A stretch of DNA of 64,000 nt from Pantoea cypripedii (GTDB lineage Bacteria > Pseudomonadota > Gammaproteobacteria > Enterobacterales > Enterobacteriaceae): contig NZ_MLJI01000001.1 of assembly GCF_002095535.1 (NCBI RefSeq), positions 62,001 through 126,000 of the forward strand. The letters run 5' to 3'. A program made the position numbers and the translations under genes. Positions 16,876 to 26,400 of the stretch are shown here, piece by piece. Numbering within the stretch: position 1 is the first letter of the stretch; each line of letters opens with the position of its first letter. The notes below the pieces were generated by a model, which was not told the origin of the DNA, did not search any database, and saw nothing but the letters and a program-made list of their open reading frames with translations.

Positions 16876-17305
16876 ATTTGCTCGTCTATACTTCAAAAAA
16901 ATTAACGGGCGAAGCATTCATTATGGAAAATCAGAAAAATTCATTACAGCATTTCATTCGTCTTCGGCTGGCCTTAAAAATTCTTTTCAGTGTTAAGACA
17001 CATTCTGAATTTTATCAGGATTGTGTGAGGCGTATCACATTGGTGAAAAATCGGTAAATTGCAGAGGGTTGGTGATTTTTCAGTGAGTTATGAAAAGATT
17101 ATCACCGTGATTATTTCAGTTAACCGATATTAATTAATTCCGGATAATAAGCTTATGGATCGTTATATTGCTACCTTTTTTTCAATCAGAAAGATAAAAC
17201 TCTTTTATTGAATTCGACGTTTTAATAATCAGAATTCTCTCACTGTGTTTTAAGGTATGTGATATATTCGCGAAAATTTACCCCCTCCTTAACAGGCTCC
17301 CGGTC
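16876..17305 (+). promoter_or_regulatory. control region of cellulose operon I
   Basis: These 430 bases are AT-rich and hold no convincing gene. They contain a perfect CRP-type site (listed separately), an extended -10 element TGA-TATATT (17260-17268) about 40 bases before the bcsO ATG, and a ribosome-site-like CCTCC/AACAGG stretch next to it. A 44-codon frame at 16923-17057 has no ribosome site and contains the CRP site, so I do not call it. The -10 is a plausible but unproven start for bcsOQABCDZ. Confidence 0.4.
17024..17039. promoter_or_regulatory. consensus CRP (cAMP receptor protein) binding site
   Basis: TGTGA-GGCGTA-TCACA matches both conserved half-sites of the CRP consensus with the exact six-base spacer, and continues as TT in place of the consensus TTT. 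It lies about 280 bases before bcsO and 149 bases after the dppF terminator, so the cellulose operon is the natural target. Binding is inferred. Confidence 0.75.
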
Positions 17306-18028
17306 ATGAAGAACTACGACGATTTGCAGCGTTTTAAGGAAAAAACGCAGACGCTGGATATCGCTTTTAAGGATATGTCTGGGCAAACGCAGGAAGCCGA
17401 CCAAAGTCAGTGGGCGATTATCCGTCAGCTGGCTGCGGACGAAGAACAGGAAACCTTAGGTGGCGGCCAGCGTATTGATTTACCGCAGCCGCAGCCGATT
17501 CGTGGCAACGAATTTAGCGCGCCGCAGCCGTCGCCGCAGGTAACGCCTGTCGCCAGCAGCGTGCGGGGTTCAATTCTCGATAGCCTGGCAGCCACCCCGG
17601 TAGTGACAGCTGCGCCTGCGGTGGCTGAGCCTCAGCCAGCATCATCGCTATTTCCACCTGAAACATCCCGGCCTGCGCCATCGATCACACCCGTGGCACC
17701 CAAAGCGACCCATGTTGAGCGCCAGGCGACCACCTCGCTGTTTCCGCCTCCGCCAGCCAAACCGGCTGAAGCCCCGGCGGCTCCAGCTCCGGTTCAGGCT
17801 GTTGCGCCTGAACCTGCACCCTGGACGGCACCTGCTCCCGTTGTATCAGCCCCGGCTGCCGTTGCGCCTGTGCCAGCCTTTGTATCACCGGCCGCGCCTG
17901 CACCTCAGCCTGCTGCGGCACCGTCACGTTTTGGCGCGCTATTCCGTTCACGGCCAGCTGCGCCCGCGAACCTGTCGAAAGATACACCACTGAAACCGTT
18001 ACTGGAGAAGATTGCGCTATGCCGTTAG
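17306..18028 (+). CDS. bcsO: BcsO, proline-rich cellulose biosynthesis protein
   Basis: A 240-residue protein typical of BcsO at the head of type I enterobacterial cellulose operons. The conserved N-terminus (MKNYDDLQRFKEKTQTLDIA) carries FKDMSGQ and SQWAIIRQLA soon after. The middle (about 55-210) is a long Pro/Ala-rich, probably disordered linker with SLFPPE and SLFPPP repeats. A short conserved end follows (SRFGALFRSRPAA, then KPLLEKIALCR). No enzymatic domain is visible. It is thought to help organise the synthase complex in the cell; the molecular role is not settled. The last ten bases overlap bcsQ, showing translational coupling. Confidence 0.88.
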   Translation: MKNYDDLQRFKEKTQTLDIAFKDMSGQTQEADQSQWAIIRQLAADEEQETLGGGQRIDLPQPQPIRGNEFSAPQPSPQVTPVASSVRGSILDSLAATPVVTAAPAVAEPQPASSLFPPETSRPAPSITPVAPKATHVERQATTSLFPPPPAKPAEAPAAPAPVQAVAPEPAPWTAPAPVVSAPAAVAPVPAFVSPAAPAPQPAAAPSRFGALFRSRPAAPANLSKDTPLKPLLEKIALCR

Positions 18029-18819
18029 TTTGTGTGTGCTCGCCTAAAGGGGGAGTAGGGAAAACCACAATGGCAGCCAACCTGGCCTGGAGTCTGGCCC
18101 GCGCAGGCAGCAAAGTTTTGGCAATCGATTTTGACGTACAAAATGCACTGCGTCTGCATTTTGGTGTGCCGCTGCATGATGGTCGCGGCTTTGTGGCGCG
18201 CTCGGATGAGCAGGCCGACTGGAGTCAGTCGATTCTCACCACCGGCGGCAATATTTTTGTCATGCCCTATGGTGACGTGACCGAAGAACAGCGTGAGCGT
18301 TTTGAAGAAAGGCTGGCAAAAGATCCGCATTTCCTGCGGCGTGGTCTGGATACCGTGCTGAATTATCCGGGACTGGTGATCATTGCTGATTTTCCGCCTG
18401 GTCCGGGTCCGGCATTAAAGGCAATGACGGCACTGGCCGATATGCATTTAGTGGTGATGCTGGCAGATACCGCATCCGTCTCGTTGCTGCCGCAAATTGA
18501 AAACGACCGCATGATTGGTCAGCCACTGAATAATAAACGTGGGCACTATTTTGTTCTCAACCAGAGCGATAACCGCCGCAATATAAGCCGTGATGTCACT
18601 GCTTTTATGCAGCAGCGTCTGGGGGACAATTTACTGGGTGTGGTGCACCGTGACGAAAGTGTCGCGGAGGCCAATGCGTCGCAGCAATCTGTTTTTGATT
18701 TCAGCCCTGCATCTGCGGCAGCGTTTGATATTGAGCTGGTTGCCAGACGTGTCTCCAATATTCTGAATATCACCGTGGGTAACGGCGAAGTTCAGGCACC
18801 CATTCGCAGCCATTATTAA
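18019..18819 (+). CDS. bcsQ: BcsQ-like ParA/MinD ATPase of cellulose operon I
   Basis: A 266-residue ParA/MinD-family ATPase. The deviant Walker A KGGVGKTT is intact at residues 10-17, with the signature lysine K10, followed by VLAIDFDVQNALRLHFG and the Walker-B-like LVIIADFPPGPGPALKAM. In cellulose systems BcsQ (YhjQ) is needed for polar placement of the synthase and interacts with BcsR and BcsE in E. coli. It overlaps bcsO by ten bases and precedes bcsA by 54 bases. Unlike the BcsQ of operon II in this window, its nucleotide-binding loop is canonical, so the two copies are unlikely to be equivalent. Confidence 0.9.
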   Translation: MPLVCVCSPKGGVGKTTMAANLAWSLARAGSKVLAIDFDVQNALRLHFGVPLHDGRGFVARSDEQADWSQSILTTGGNIFVMPYGDVTEEQRERFEERLAKDPHFLRRGLDTVLNYPGLVIIADFPPGPGPALKAMTALADMHLVVMLADTASVSLLPQIENDRMIGQPLNNKRGHYFVLNQSDNRRNISRDVTAFMQQRLGDNLLGVVHRDESVAEANASQQSVFDFSPASAAAFDIELVARRVSNILNITVGNGEVQAPIRSHY

Positions 18820-18873
18820 TAGCCTGACATTGTCAGGACGCGAATAAAAACAACACAGCTCCGCAGGTGAATC

Positions 18874-20979
18874 ATGAGAAAACTCGGGTTTTACCTGCTG
18901 CTGCTGGTGCTTGCACCGGTCGCAGCGGTAATCATCATTACGCCGATGGATAGCCAGAAACAATATATCTTTGGCTTAATCAGCATCGCTATGATGTTTT
19001 TAATGGGCTTCAGTAAAAGCCGCAAAATAACGGTGGTGATGGTCATTCTCTCCGCGCTCATGTCAACCCGATATATCTGGTGGCGCACCACGGAGACTCT
19101 GCAATTTAATTCAGAGGTTGAAGCCATTCTTGGCATCGGCTTATATCTTGCCGAGCTTTATGTCTGGCTGATCTTAATTCTCGGTTTCCTGCAAACCACC
19201 TGGCCATTAAAACGCACCATCGAACCGCTGCCCGATGACACCAGCCTGTGGCCGACAGTGGACGTTTATGTGCCTTCGTACAACGAAAGTCTCGATGTGG
19301 TTCGCGATACGGTGCTGGCGGCACAATGTATTGATTACCCGCGCGACAAACTCAAAATCTATTTACTGGATGATGGCAAACGCAGCGAATTTGCCATGTT
19401 TGCTGCGGATGTTGGTGTCGGCTATATCACCCGTGACGACAACCGCCACGCTAAAGCCGGTAACCTTAACCACGCGATGAAAATCACCAAAGGTGAGCTG
19501 ATTTGCGTATTTGACTGTGACCACGTTGCCACCCGCACCTTCCTGCAAGCGACGGTCGGCCCGTTCCTGAAAGATCCGAAACTGGCGCTGTTGCAGACGC
19601 CGCACTACTTCTACTCGCCGGACCCATTCGAGCGTAACCTGCGCGCTGCGCGCAGCATCCCGAACGAAGGTTCGCTGTTCTACGGCCCGGTGCAGCAGGG
19701 TAACGATAACTGGAACGCCACCTTCTTCTGCGGCTCCTGTGCGGTGATTCGCCGTAGCGCGCTGGAACAGATTGGGGGTTTTGCGGTAGAAACCGTGACC
19801 GAAGATGCGCACACCGCGCTGAAGATGCAGCGTCTGGGCTGGGGCTCCGCGTTCCTGTCGATTCCGCTGGCCGCCGGTCTGGCCACCGAGCGTCTTGGTT
19901 TGCACGTTATTCAGCGTACCCGCTGGGCGCGCGGTATGACGCAGATTTTCCGCGTCGATAATCCGCTGCTGGGCCGTGGTCTGAAATGGCAGCAACGTCT
20001 GTGCTACCTCAACGCCATGCTGCATTTCCAGTTTGGTCTGCCGCGTGTCGCGTTCCTGACCGCGCCGCTGGCGTACCTGCTGTTTAACCTGAACATCATT
20101 CATTCGTCGGCATCGCTGATCTTTGCCTACGTATTGCCGCATCTGGTGATGTCGTTGTACGTCAACTCCCGCATGAATGGCCGTTTCCGCTACACCTTCT
20201 GGGGTGAGATTTACGAAACGGTGATGTGTTTCCACCTGGTTATCCCGACCATCCTGACCATGTTTTCGCCGAAACACGGCAAGTTCAACGTTACGGATAA
20301 AGGCGGGGTACTGGATCAGGGCTTCTTCGATTTCCACATCGTGCGTCCCCATGTGATTGTGGCGACACTGCTGACGGTGGGCATCGTGGCAGGCGTGGTG
20401 CGTGCCACCATGCACAACTATTTTGGCGTGGACCCTTACGTTATCGCCCTGAACGTTGGCTGGGCGGTGTTCAGCCTGATTATCCTGATGGCGGCGATTG
20501 CGGTGGCGCGCGAAACCAAACAGGTGCGTAAAACCATTCGTATTGAGGTAGAAATCCCGGCGATTATTCACTACGCCAGCGGTATCTCATCGCGCACCAT
20601 GACCAGCAACCTGTCGATGGGCGGCGCGCAGCTCGATGCCCCGGATGGTCGCCATGAATTTGATGAAATTGAAGAGATTGATCTGCTGCTGAAATCGGGT
20701 GCCATCACCATTCCGGTGAGCAAAATTTCCGGTGATGAAGAAACCATTCGTCTGCGTTTCGAAGCCATGCCGCTGTCGCGTCGCCGCGAACTGGTGCGCG
20801 TGGTGCTGGCGCGCGCCGATGCGTGGATTCAGCCGCAGTACAAGCAAGACAACCCGCTGCTGTCGATCGGCACCATTGTGCGTACCGTTTTTGAGCTGTT
20901 CTGGCTGACATGGAAAGATCGTCGCAACAAAGGCAAGCAGGACGCTCAGCCTGCCGTGAAAGAGGACAGCGCAGCATGA
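18874..20979 (+). CDS. bcsA: BcsA, cellulose synthase catalytic subunit (UDP-forming), operon I
   Basis: A 701-residue inner-membrane GT2 synthase. Catalytic motifs are all visible: D166-D167-G168 (LLDDGKRSEF), D214-x-D216 (FDCDH), T309-E310-D311 and Q347-RTRW. FFCGSCAVIRR and the FNVTDKGG gating loop are also present. A C-terminal PilZ domain carries R552-KTI-R556 and NLSMGG, the RxxxR and (D/N)xSxxG c-di-GMP motifs. It polymerises UDP-glucose to beta-1,4-glucan while secreting it, activated by c-di-GMP. It lacks the roughly 150-residue N-terminal extension of the operon II synthase. It overlaps bcsB by four bases (ATGA), in the order bcsO-Q-A-B-C-D-Z. Confidence 0.97.
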   Translation: MRKLGFYLLLLVLAPVAAVIIITPMDSQKQYIFGLISIAMMFLMGFSKSRKITVVMVILSALMSTRYIWWRTTETLQFNSEVEAILGIGLYLAELYVWLILILGFLQTTWPLKRTIEPLPDDTSLWPTVDVYVPSYNESLDVVRDTVLAAQCIDYPRDKLKIYLLDDGKRSEFAMFAADVGVGYITRDDNRHAKAGNLNHAMKITKGELICVFDCDHVATRTFLQATVGPFLKDPKLALLQTPHYFYSPDPFERNLRAARSIPNEGSLFYGPVQQGNDNWNATFFCGSCAVIRRSALEQIGGFAVETVTEDAHTALKMQRLGWGSAFLSIPLAAGLATERLGLHVIQRTRWARGMTQIFRVDNPLLGRGLKWQQRLCYLNAMLHFQFGLPRVAFLTAPLAYLLFNLNIIHSSASLIFAYVLPHLVMSLYVNSRMNGRFRYTFWGEIYETVMCFHLVIPTILTMFSPKHGKFNVTDKGGVLDQGFFDFHIVRPHVIVATLLTVGIVAGVVRATMHNYFGVDPYVIALNVGWAVFSLIILMAAIAVARETKQVRKTIRIEVEIPAIIHYASGISSRTMTSNLSMGGAQLDAPDGRHEFDEIEEIDLLLKSGAITIPVSKISGDEETIRLRFEAMPLSRRRELVRVVLARADAWIQPQYKQDNPLLSIGTIVRTVFELFWLTWKDRRNKGKQDAQPAVKEDSAA

Positions 20980-23468
20980 AGAATCTGACGCAAACGTTGC
21001 TGGCAAGTTCGCTGGCAACCGCGCTGTTGCTGGTGCCTGCCTGGGCGGATACCCCGGCAACGGTGACGCAGGATAGCTCTGCCCTGGGACAGGTGCCCCC
21101 GCCACAGGGGCTGGATAGCAACGCGGATGCCCAGCTGAAAGCGGCGGCAGGCAGCGCCCCTTACGCCCCGGCAGAAAATGCCCCGGCGACGGAAAACGAT
21201 GCGCCTGCGGCAGCCAGCGGGGCACCGGCAGCGGATATCGTATTGCCGACCCCCGCGCCGCTTCCCGCTCCGGTAGCGGTACCGGAGGTGGTGGCGGCAC
21301 CGCTGAATCAGCCGGTAAGTACGATGATTTCCGTGGCGCAGATGGGCCAGCCGCAGGGCATTGTGCTGACCGGTGGTCAGCTGCAATCCGGTATCGTCTT
21401 CACCCTGCCGGGTGATGAAGTGATCACCAATGCGCGCCTCAACCTGTCGCTGCGTGTCTCTGCGGCGCTGGCGTCACGTAATACCTCGCTGCAACTGATG
21501 CTTAACGGCCAGCCGCTGGGTACGCTGCCGCTCGGCTCCAGCGACAGCGATGTCAGTGATTATCAGCTCGATATCCCGGCAGCAATGGTGGTGTCCAGCA
21601 ACAACCTGAGCTTCAAGATTAACGACGCCGACAAATTGCTGTGCGAGAAAGATAGCGCCCGCCAGTATCAGGTGACGATTCTGCCGAAAACCACCCTGAG
21701 TATGGAAGGGCAGCAGCTGAACATCGGCACCGCCCTGCGTAACTTCCCACGTCCGTTTCTTGATCCGCTGCGCATGACCCCTGCCACTGTCACCATTGGC
21801 TTTGCCAATGATGTGGCTCCGGATACCGTCAGTGCGGCGGCGCTGGTGGCTTCGTGGCTGGGTATTCAGTCAGATTACCGTGGCATTCGTTTCCCGGTGG
21901 TGCGCGGCGATCTGCCGGAGCACAACGGCATCCTGTTTGGCCATCCGGGCGATAAAATTGGCTCGCTGACCTTCCCGGCCGCCAACGGTCCGACCCTGCA
22001 AATGGTCGATAACCCGAACAACCCGGTGTACAAACTGCTGCTGGTGAGTGGCGCGGATGACGCGCAGCTGCGTCAGGCGGCGAACCGTCTCACCACGCAT
22101 CCATTGACCACTGACGCCAGCAGCATGAATGTGCAGACGCAGCCAATTGCTTTGCGTAAGCCTTATGATGCGCCGCGCTGGATCAACACCAGCCGTCCGG
22201 TGCGTCTGAGCGAGCTGCTGCGTAAAGATCAGAGCCTGACCACCACCGGCATCTGGCACGACGCGCTGAGCGTGAACTTCCGCGCCGCGCCAGACCTGTT
22301 TATGTGGGACGGCGATACCATTCCGGTGAACCTGCACTATCGTTTCCCGTCAGAAAGCTGGATCGACGAGAACAACTCGTTCCTCAACGTGATGCTGAAC
22401 GGCACCTTCCTGCGTAACCTGACGGTGAATAAAGTCGGCCTGCTGGAGAGCGCATGGCACCGCCTGGGTGGCGATGCGCGCCAGGAAAACTACACGCTGA
22501 AGCTCGATCCCTATCTGATTTACGGCGATAACCAGCTGGCGCTGTACTTCAACATCAAGCCGAAAGCGGATGCCCCGTGCGGCGTGTTGCTGAACAACAA
22601 CATCAAGAGCCGCATTGAAGATGACTCGTCGATCGACCTGAGCCATACGCGTCACTTCACCATGCTGCCGAACCTGTCGTACTTCGTTGGTGCATCCTTC
22701 CCGTTCTCGCGTCTGGCCGATTTCTCCCAGACCACGCTGATGCTGCCGGAAAAACCGAGCGACGCGGAGATCTCGACCCTGCTGGATATGGCTGCCCGTG
22801 CCGGTAACGCCACTGGCGTACCGCTGGCGCAAAACCAGGTGTTGTTCGGCATGCCGAATGGCGGCACCAACCTGACACGTCTGGAGCATAGCGATCTGCT
22901 GGCAGTAAGCACCACGCAAAACAGCGCCTTTAACCAGGCGATGCTGGCGGGGACACCTTATGAGACCAGCGGCAATACGCTGGGGGTGAAAGAGCCGACC
23001 ACCTGGGACAAGCTGCGTGGCTGGCTGACCGGCGACTGGTATCGCCAGCAGCTGGATGCCGATCGTTACTTCTCTTCGAATGAAGCCTGGCGCGGCTTTC
23101 TCAGCTATCGCTCACCGTGGAACCCGGATCGCCTGGTGGTGATGACGGTCGCCACCAGCGATGACCAGCTGACACGTCTGCATAACGACCTCAGCTCGGC
23201 ACGGATTAACGCGGGTATTCGCGGCGATACCGCCATCATCACCGATGAGAACGGCATCCGCAGTTTCCGCGTCGGACCCCAGTTCCCGAGCGGTGAAATG
23301 CCCTGGTACATGATGGTGGTGTGGTATGCCAACCAACACTCGGTGCTGATGGCACTGGCCGCGCTGCTGGTATCGGCACTGGTGGGGGGAAGCGCCTGGG
23401 CGATGCTGAAACGTCATGCCTGGCGACGTCTCAATCCGCAGGGTGATAGCAAGTCCGGCAAGAAGTAA
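20976..23468 (+). CDS. bcsB: BcsB, periplasmic cellulose synthase subunit, operon I
   Basis: An 830-residue protein anchored by one C-terminal helix. It begins with a signal peptide (MKNLTQTLLASSLATALLLV, cleavage near PAWA-DTP), then a Pro/Ala-rich linker to about residue 110. Two repeats of carbohydrate-binding and flavodoxin-like domains follow (for example QLQSGIVFTLPGDEVITNAR, DKLLCEKDSARQYQ, LMWDGDTIPVNLHYRFPSES). The C-terminal anchor is near residues 785-815 (VLMALAALLVSALVGGSAWA). BcsB guides the glucan chain through the periplasm and is essential for BcsA activity. I chose the ATG at 20976, which overlaps the bcsA stop; the frame is open upstream only inside bcsA. The next gene is bcsC after 11 bases. 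Confidence 0.96.
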   Translation: MKNLTQTLLASSLATALLLVPAWADTPATVTQDSSALGQVPPPQGLDSNADAQLKAAAGSAPYAPAENAPATENDAPAAASGAPAADIVLPTPAPLPAPVAVPEVVAAPLNQPVSTMISVAQMGQPQGIVLTGGQLQSGIVFTLPGDEVITNARLNLSLRVSAALASRNTSLQLMLNGQPLGTLPLGSSDSDVSDYQLDIPAAMVVSSNNLSFKINDADKLLCEKDSARQYQVTILPKTTLSMEGQQLNIGTALRNFPRPFLDPLRMTPATVTIGFANDVAPDTVSAAALVASWLGIQSDYRGIRFPVVRGDLPEHNGILFGHPGDKIGSLTFPAANGPTLQMVDNPNNPVYKLLLVSGADDAQLRQAANRLTTHPLTTDASSMNVQTQPIALRKPYDAPRWINTSRPVRLSELLRKDQSLTTTGIWHDALSVNFRAAPDLFMWDGDTIPVNLHYRFPSESWIDENNSFLNVMLNGTFLRNLTVNKVGLLESAWHRLGGDARQENYTLKLDPYLIYGDNQLALYFNIKPKADAPCGVLLNNNIKSRIEDDSSIDLSHTRHFTMLPNLSYFVGASFPFSRLADFSQTTLMLPEKPSDAEISTLLDMAARAGNATGVPLAQNQVLFGMPNGGTNLTRLEHSDLLAVSTTQNSAFNQAMLAGTPYETSGNTLGVKEPTTWDKLRGWLTGDWYRQQLDADRYFSSNEAWRGFLSYRSPWNPDRLVVMTVATSDDQLTRLHNDLSSARINAGIRGDTAIITDENGIRSFRVGPQFPSGEMPWYMMVVWYANQHSVLMALAALLVSALVGGSAWAMLKRHAWRRLNPQGDSKSGKK

Positions 23469-23479
23469 GGATAAAAACA

Positions 23480-26400
23480 ATGAAAAAACATCTGATTAGC
23501 GCCGGTATTCGCCACGCCCTGATTCTCGGCGGGGCACTGACACTCTCTCAGCCGCTGCTGGCGGCCGAGAGCACCAATCCTGCGTTACAGGCGCTGTTCG
23601 ATCAGGCGGCTTACTGGCATCAGAAAGCGCATGACGACCTGGCGCAGGCTTCGCTACAGAAAGTGCTGATGGTGGAACCGAATAACACCCAGGCACTGTA
23701 TCTGCTGGCGCTTTACGCACAACAAAGCGGTGATAACGTGGCGGCTTCACAATGGCGCGCGCGCCTGAGCCAGGTGTCACCAAACGATAGCCATCTCACC
23801 GAGCTGGACAACGCGCGTCAGCTGCAAAGCATTCCGCAGTCGCAGCTGTCACTGGCGCGTCAGCAGGCGCGCAGCGGCAATATCGCCGCCGCGTTACAGA
23901 CCTGGCGCAACACCTTCAGCGGCAACGAGCCACCGCCGAGCGTAGCAGCCGAATATTATCTGACCATGGCGGGTGACCGCACGCTGCTGCCGCAGGCGGT
24001 TGAAGCGCTGCGTCAGTTCGCGGCCGCGCATCCGCAGGATACCGGGGCCAAACTGGCGCTGGGCAAGGCGATGACGTATCAGGAGTCCACCCGTCGCGAA
24101 GGGATCGATGTGCTGGCAAGTATGGCGGATGGCAACAAAGATGCCGACCGTTCGCTGCGTCAGGCATTGTTGTGGCTGGGGCCGCAGGCATCTGATGCTT
24201 CTCTGTATCAGACCTGGCAGCAACGTCACCCGCAGGACAACGCGGTGCTGGATTACTACCGTAAAAATGTCGGCGGTGCCGAGAAAGGCGCAGGCTTTAC
24301 CGCCCTCAACAGCGGTGATGTCAGCAGCGCCCAGAACAACTTCGAAAAAGTGTTGCAGGCGAACCCGCAGGATGCCGATGCGCTGGCCGGTATGGGTTAC
24401 GTGGCGCAGCGTGCCGGACGTTATTCCGAGGCCGCCGATTACCTGACGCGCGCGGCGCAAATGGGCGGCGACCAGAGCGCAGAACGACAGAAGCAGGCTA
24501 CCGATGCGCGTTTCTACGCGCAACTGGCAACCGCACAGCAGGCACTGAAAAATGGCGACAGCGCCCAGGCGCTGGCACTGAGTGAACCGCTGACTCAGGC
24601 CGCGGGTGAGCAGGGCACCTCGGCCAAACTGTTCCGTGCGGATGTGCTGCGCCGTACCAATCAACTGCCACAGGCAGAGCAGACTTACCGTTCGATCCTG
24701 CAAGGTGACCCGGATAACCGTAACGCCAAAGAAGGGTTGTTCTACGTGCTGCGCCAGCAAAACCGCAGCGCCGAGGCCAACACCCTGCTGGGATCGCTGC
24801 CGGAGAGCGTGCGTCAGAGCGTGGCACCGCGTGGCAGCAGCACCGACCCAATCCGTCAGCAGGCGAAGCGGGAGCTGGCGGCAGGCAACAACGCGGCGGC
24901 GATTGCCACTCTGCAACAGGGCATTGCCCGTTTCCCTAACGATGGCTGGCTGCGTCTCGACTTAGCGCGCATTTATCGTGGCCAGGGCGACAGCATGATG
25001 GCGGCAAATATTATGCAGCCAGCGATGCGTACCGGTGCCAGCACCAATGAACTCTACGCCGGTGCTTTGAATGCCAGCGAAAGCGGTGCCTGGCAACAGG
25101 CCAGCCTGTTGTTGTCGCGTATTCCCAACAGCAGCAAAAGCAGCGATATGCGTGAGCTGGCGCAACGCGTCAACTTCAACCTGCAAATGAACACCGCCGA
25201 TCAATATCTGGCGCAGGGTTCCAACGCGGCGGCAGCCAATACGCTGCGCGCGCTGGCCTCCAGTCCGCCTGCTAACCCGGTGGATGCCGGTAATCTGGCG
25301 CAGAAACTGGCGAAAGCCGGGGACCTCACCACCGCAGTTTCCGTGGTGCGCAGCAATATGCAGCGTGGCGTGCAGGGCAATGCCGGTGATTATGCCGCCC
25401 AGGTGGCGGTACTGAATCAGGCTGGTCTGACTACCGAAGCGCAGAGCTTCCTCAGCAGCCCGGAATTGCAGGCGCGCAGTACGCCAACCCAGCTGGCCGG
25501 TATTCGTAACGGCTACGTTATCAACGAAGTGGATCGCCTGCGCGAGCAGAAACAGTACGCTGCCGCCTATGACAAGCTGGTGGGTGCGCTGCAACATGAT
25601 CCGCAGAACCGCGATCTGATGTTTGCCATGGCGCGTCTTTATCAGTCCGGCAAGATGAATAAAGAAGCGGGCGTGGTGTATGACTACCTGATGACTCAGG
25701 ACACCCCGACTCAGGATGCACGCGAAGGGGCTATCAACGTGGCGCTGGCGCAGAACGACGTGCAGCGCGCCAATACCCTGTCGCGTGGCCTGCGTAATGA
25801 ACAGTCGCCGGATCGCCTGCTGTTGCTGGCGCGAGTGGCGGAAGCCAACGGCGAGCATAGTCAGGCGATGAGCTATCTGCGTAGCGCGCGCGGCCAGCTG
25901 ATTGGCTTGCAGGGCGCGCAATCCGGCAGCGTACCGACCGTGGGTGGTCTGGCGCTGGCCGACAACCCGTTTATCAACCGCAGCACTTCACCGGTGGGGC
26001 GCACCCCGTCCAGCTATGGTGCGGTGATGCCGTGGCAATCCGCCCCGGATGCGACCAGCAGCGCCAGTGGCGTGACGCTGGCGAGCAATACTCCGGCGGT
26101 GCAGCAGAGCCGCACGCTGCGCCAGATCGACGATATGATGGACGATTTGCAGGAGAAAACCGGTACCTGGACGCAGGGTGCCGTGCAGGTTCGTGGGCGT
26201 GATGGCGAATCGGGTCTGAGTAAGCTGACCGAAGCCAAAGCACCGCTGACCTTCTCCACCGTACCGTTCGGCGATTCACGCTTCGACTTCACCATGACGC
26301 CAATTTCGCTGTCGGCAGGCAGTGCGGCGGGCGATGCATGGCGTCGCTTTGGTACTAACTCGCTGATTCAGGGCGCGGTGGTGGCGGCGGGTGATGCCGA

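Noticed and set aside
16923..17057. 44-codon open frame (starts MENQKNSLQHFIRLRL) upstream of bcsO
   Set aside because: No ribosome site, no recognised homologue, and it contains the consensus CRP site, so the region is better read as regulatory.
19363..20571. 402-codon minus-strand frame opposite bcsA of operon I
   Set aside because: Antisense shadow of a certain gene; no domain recognised. Similar long shadows lie opposite bcsC, bcsB, bcsG and rep.
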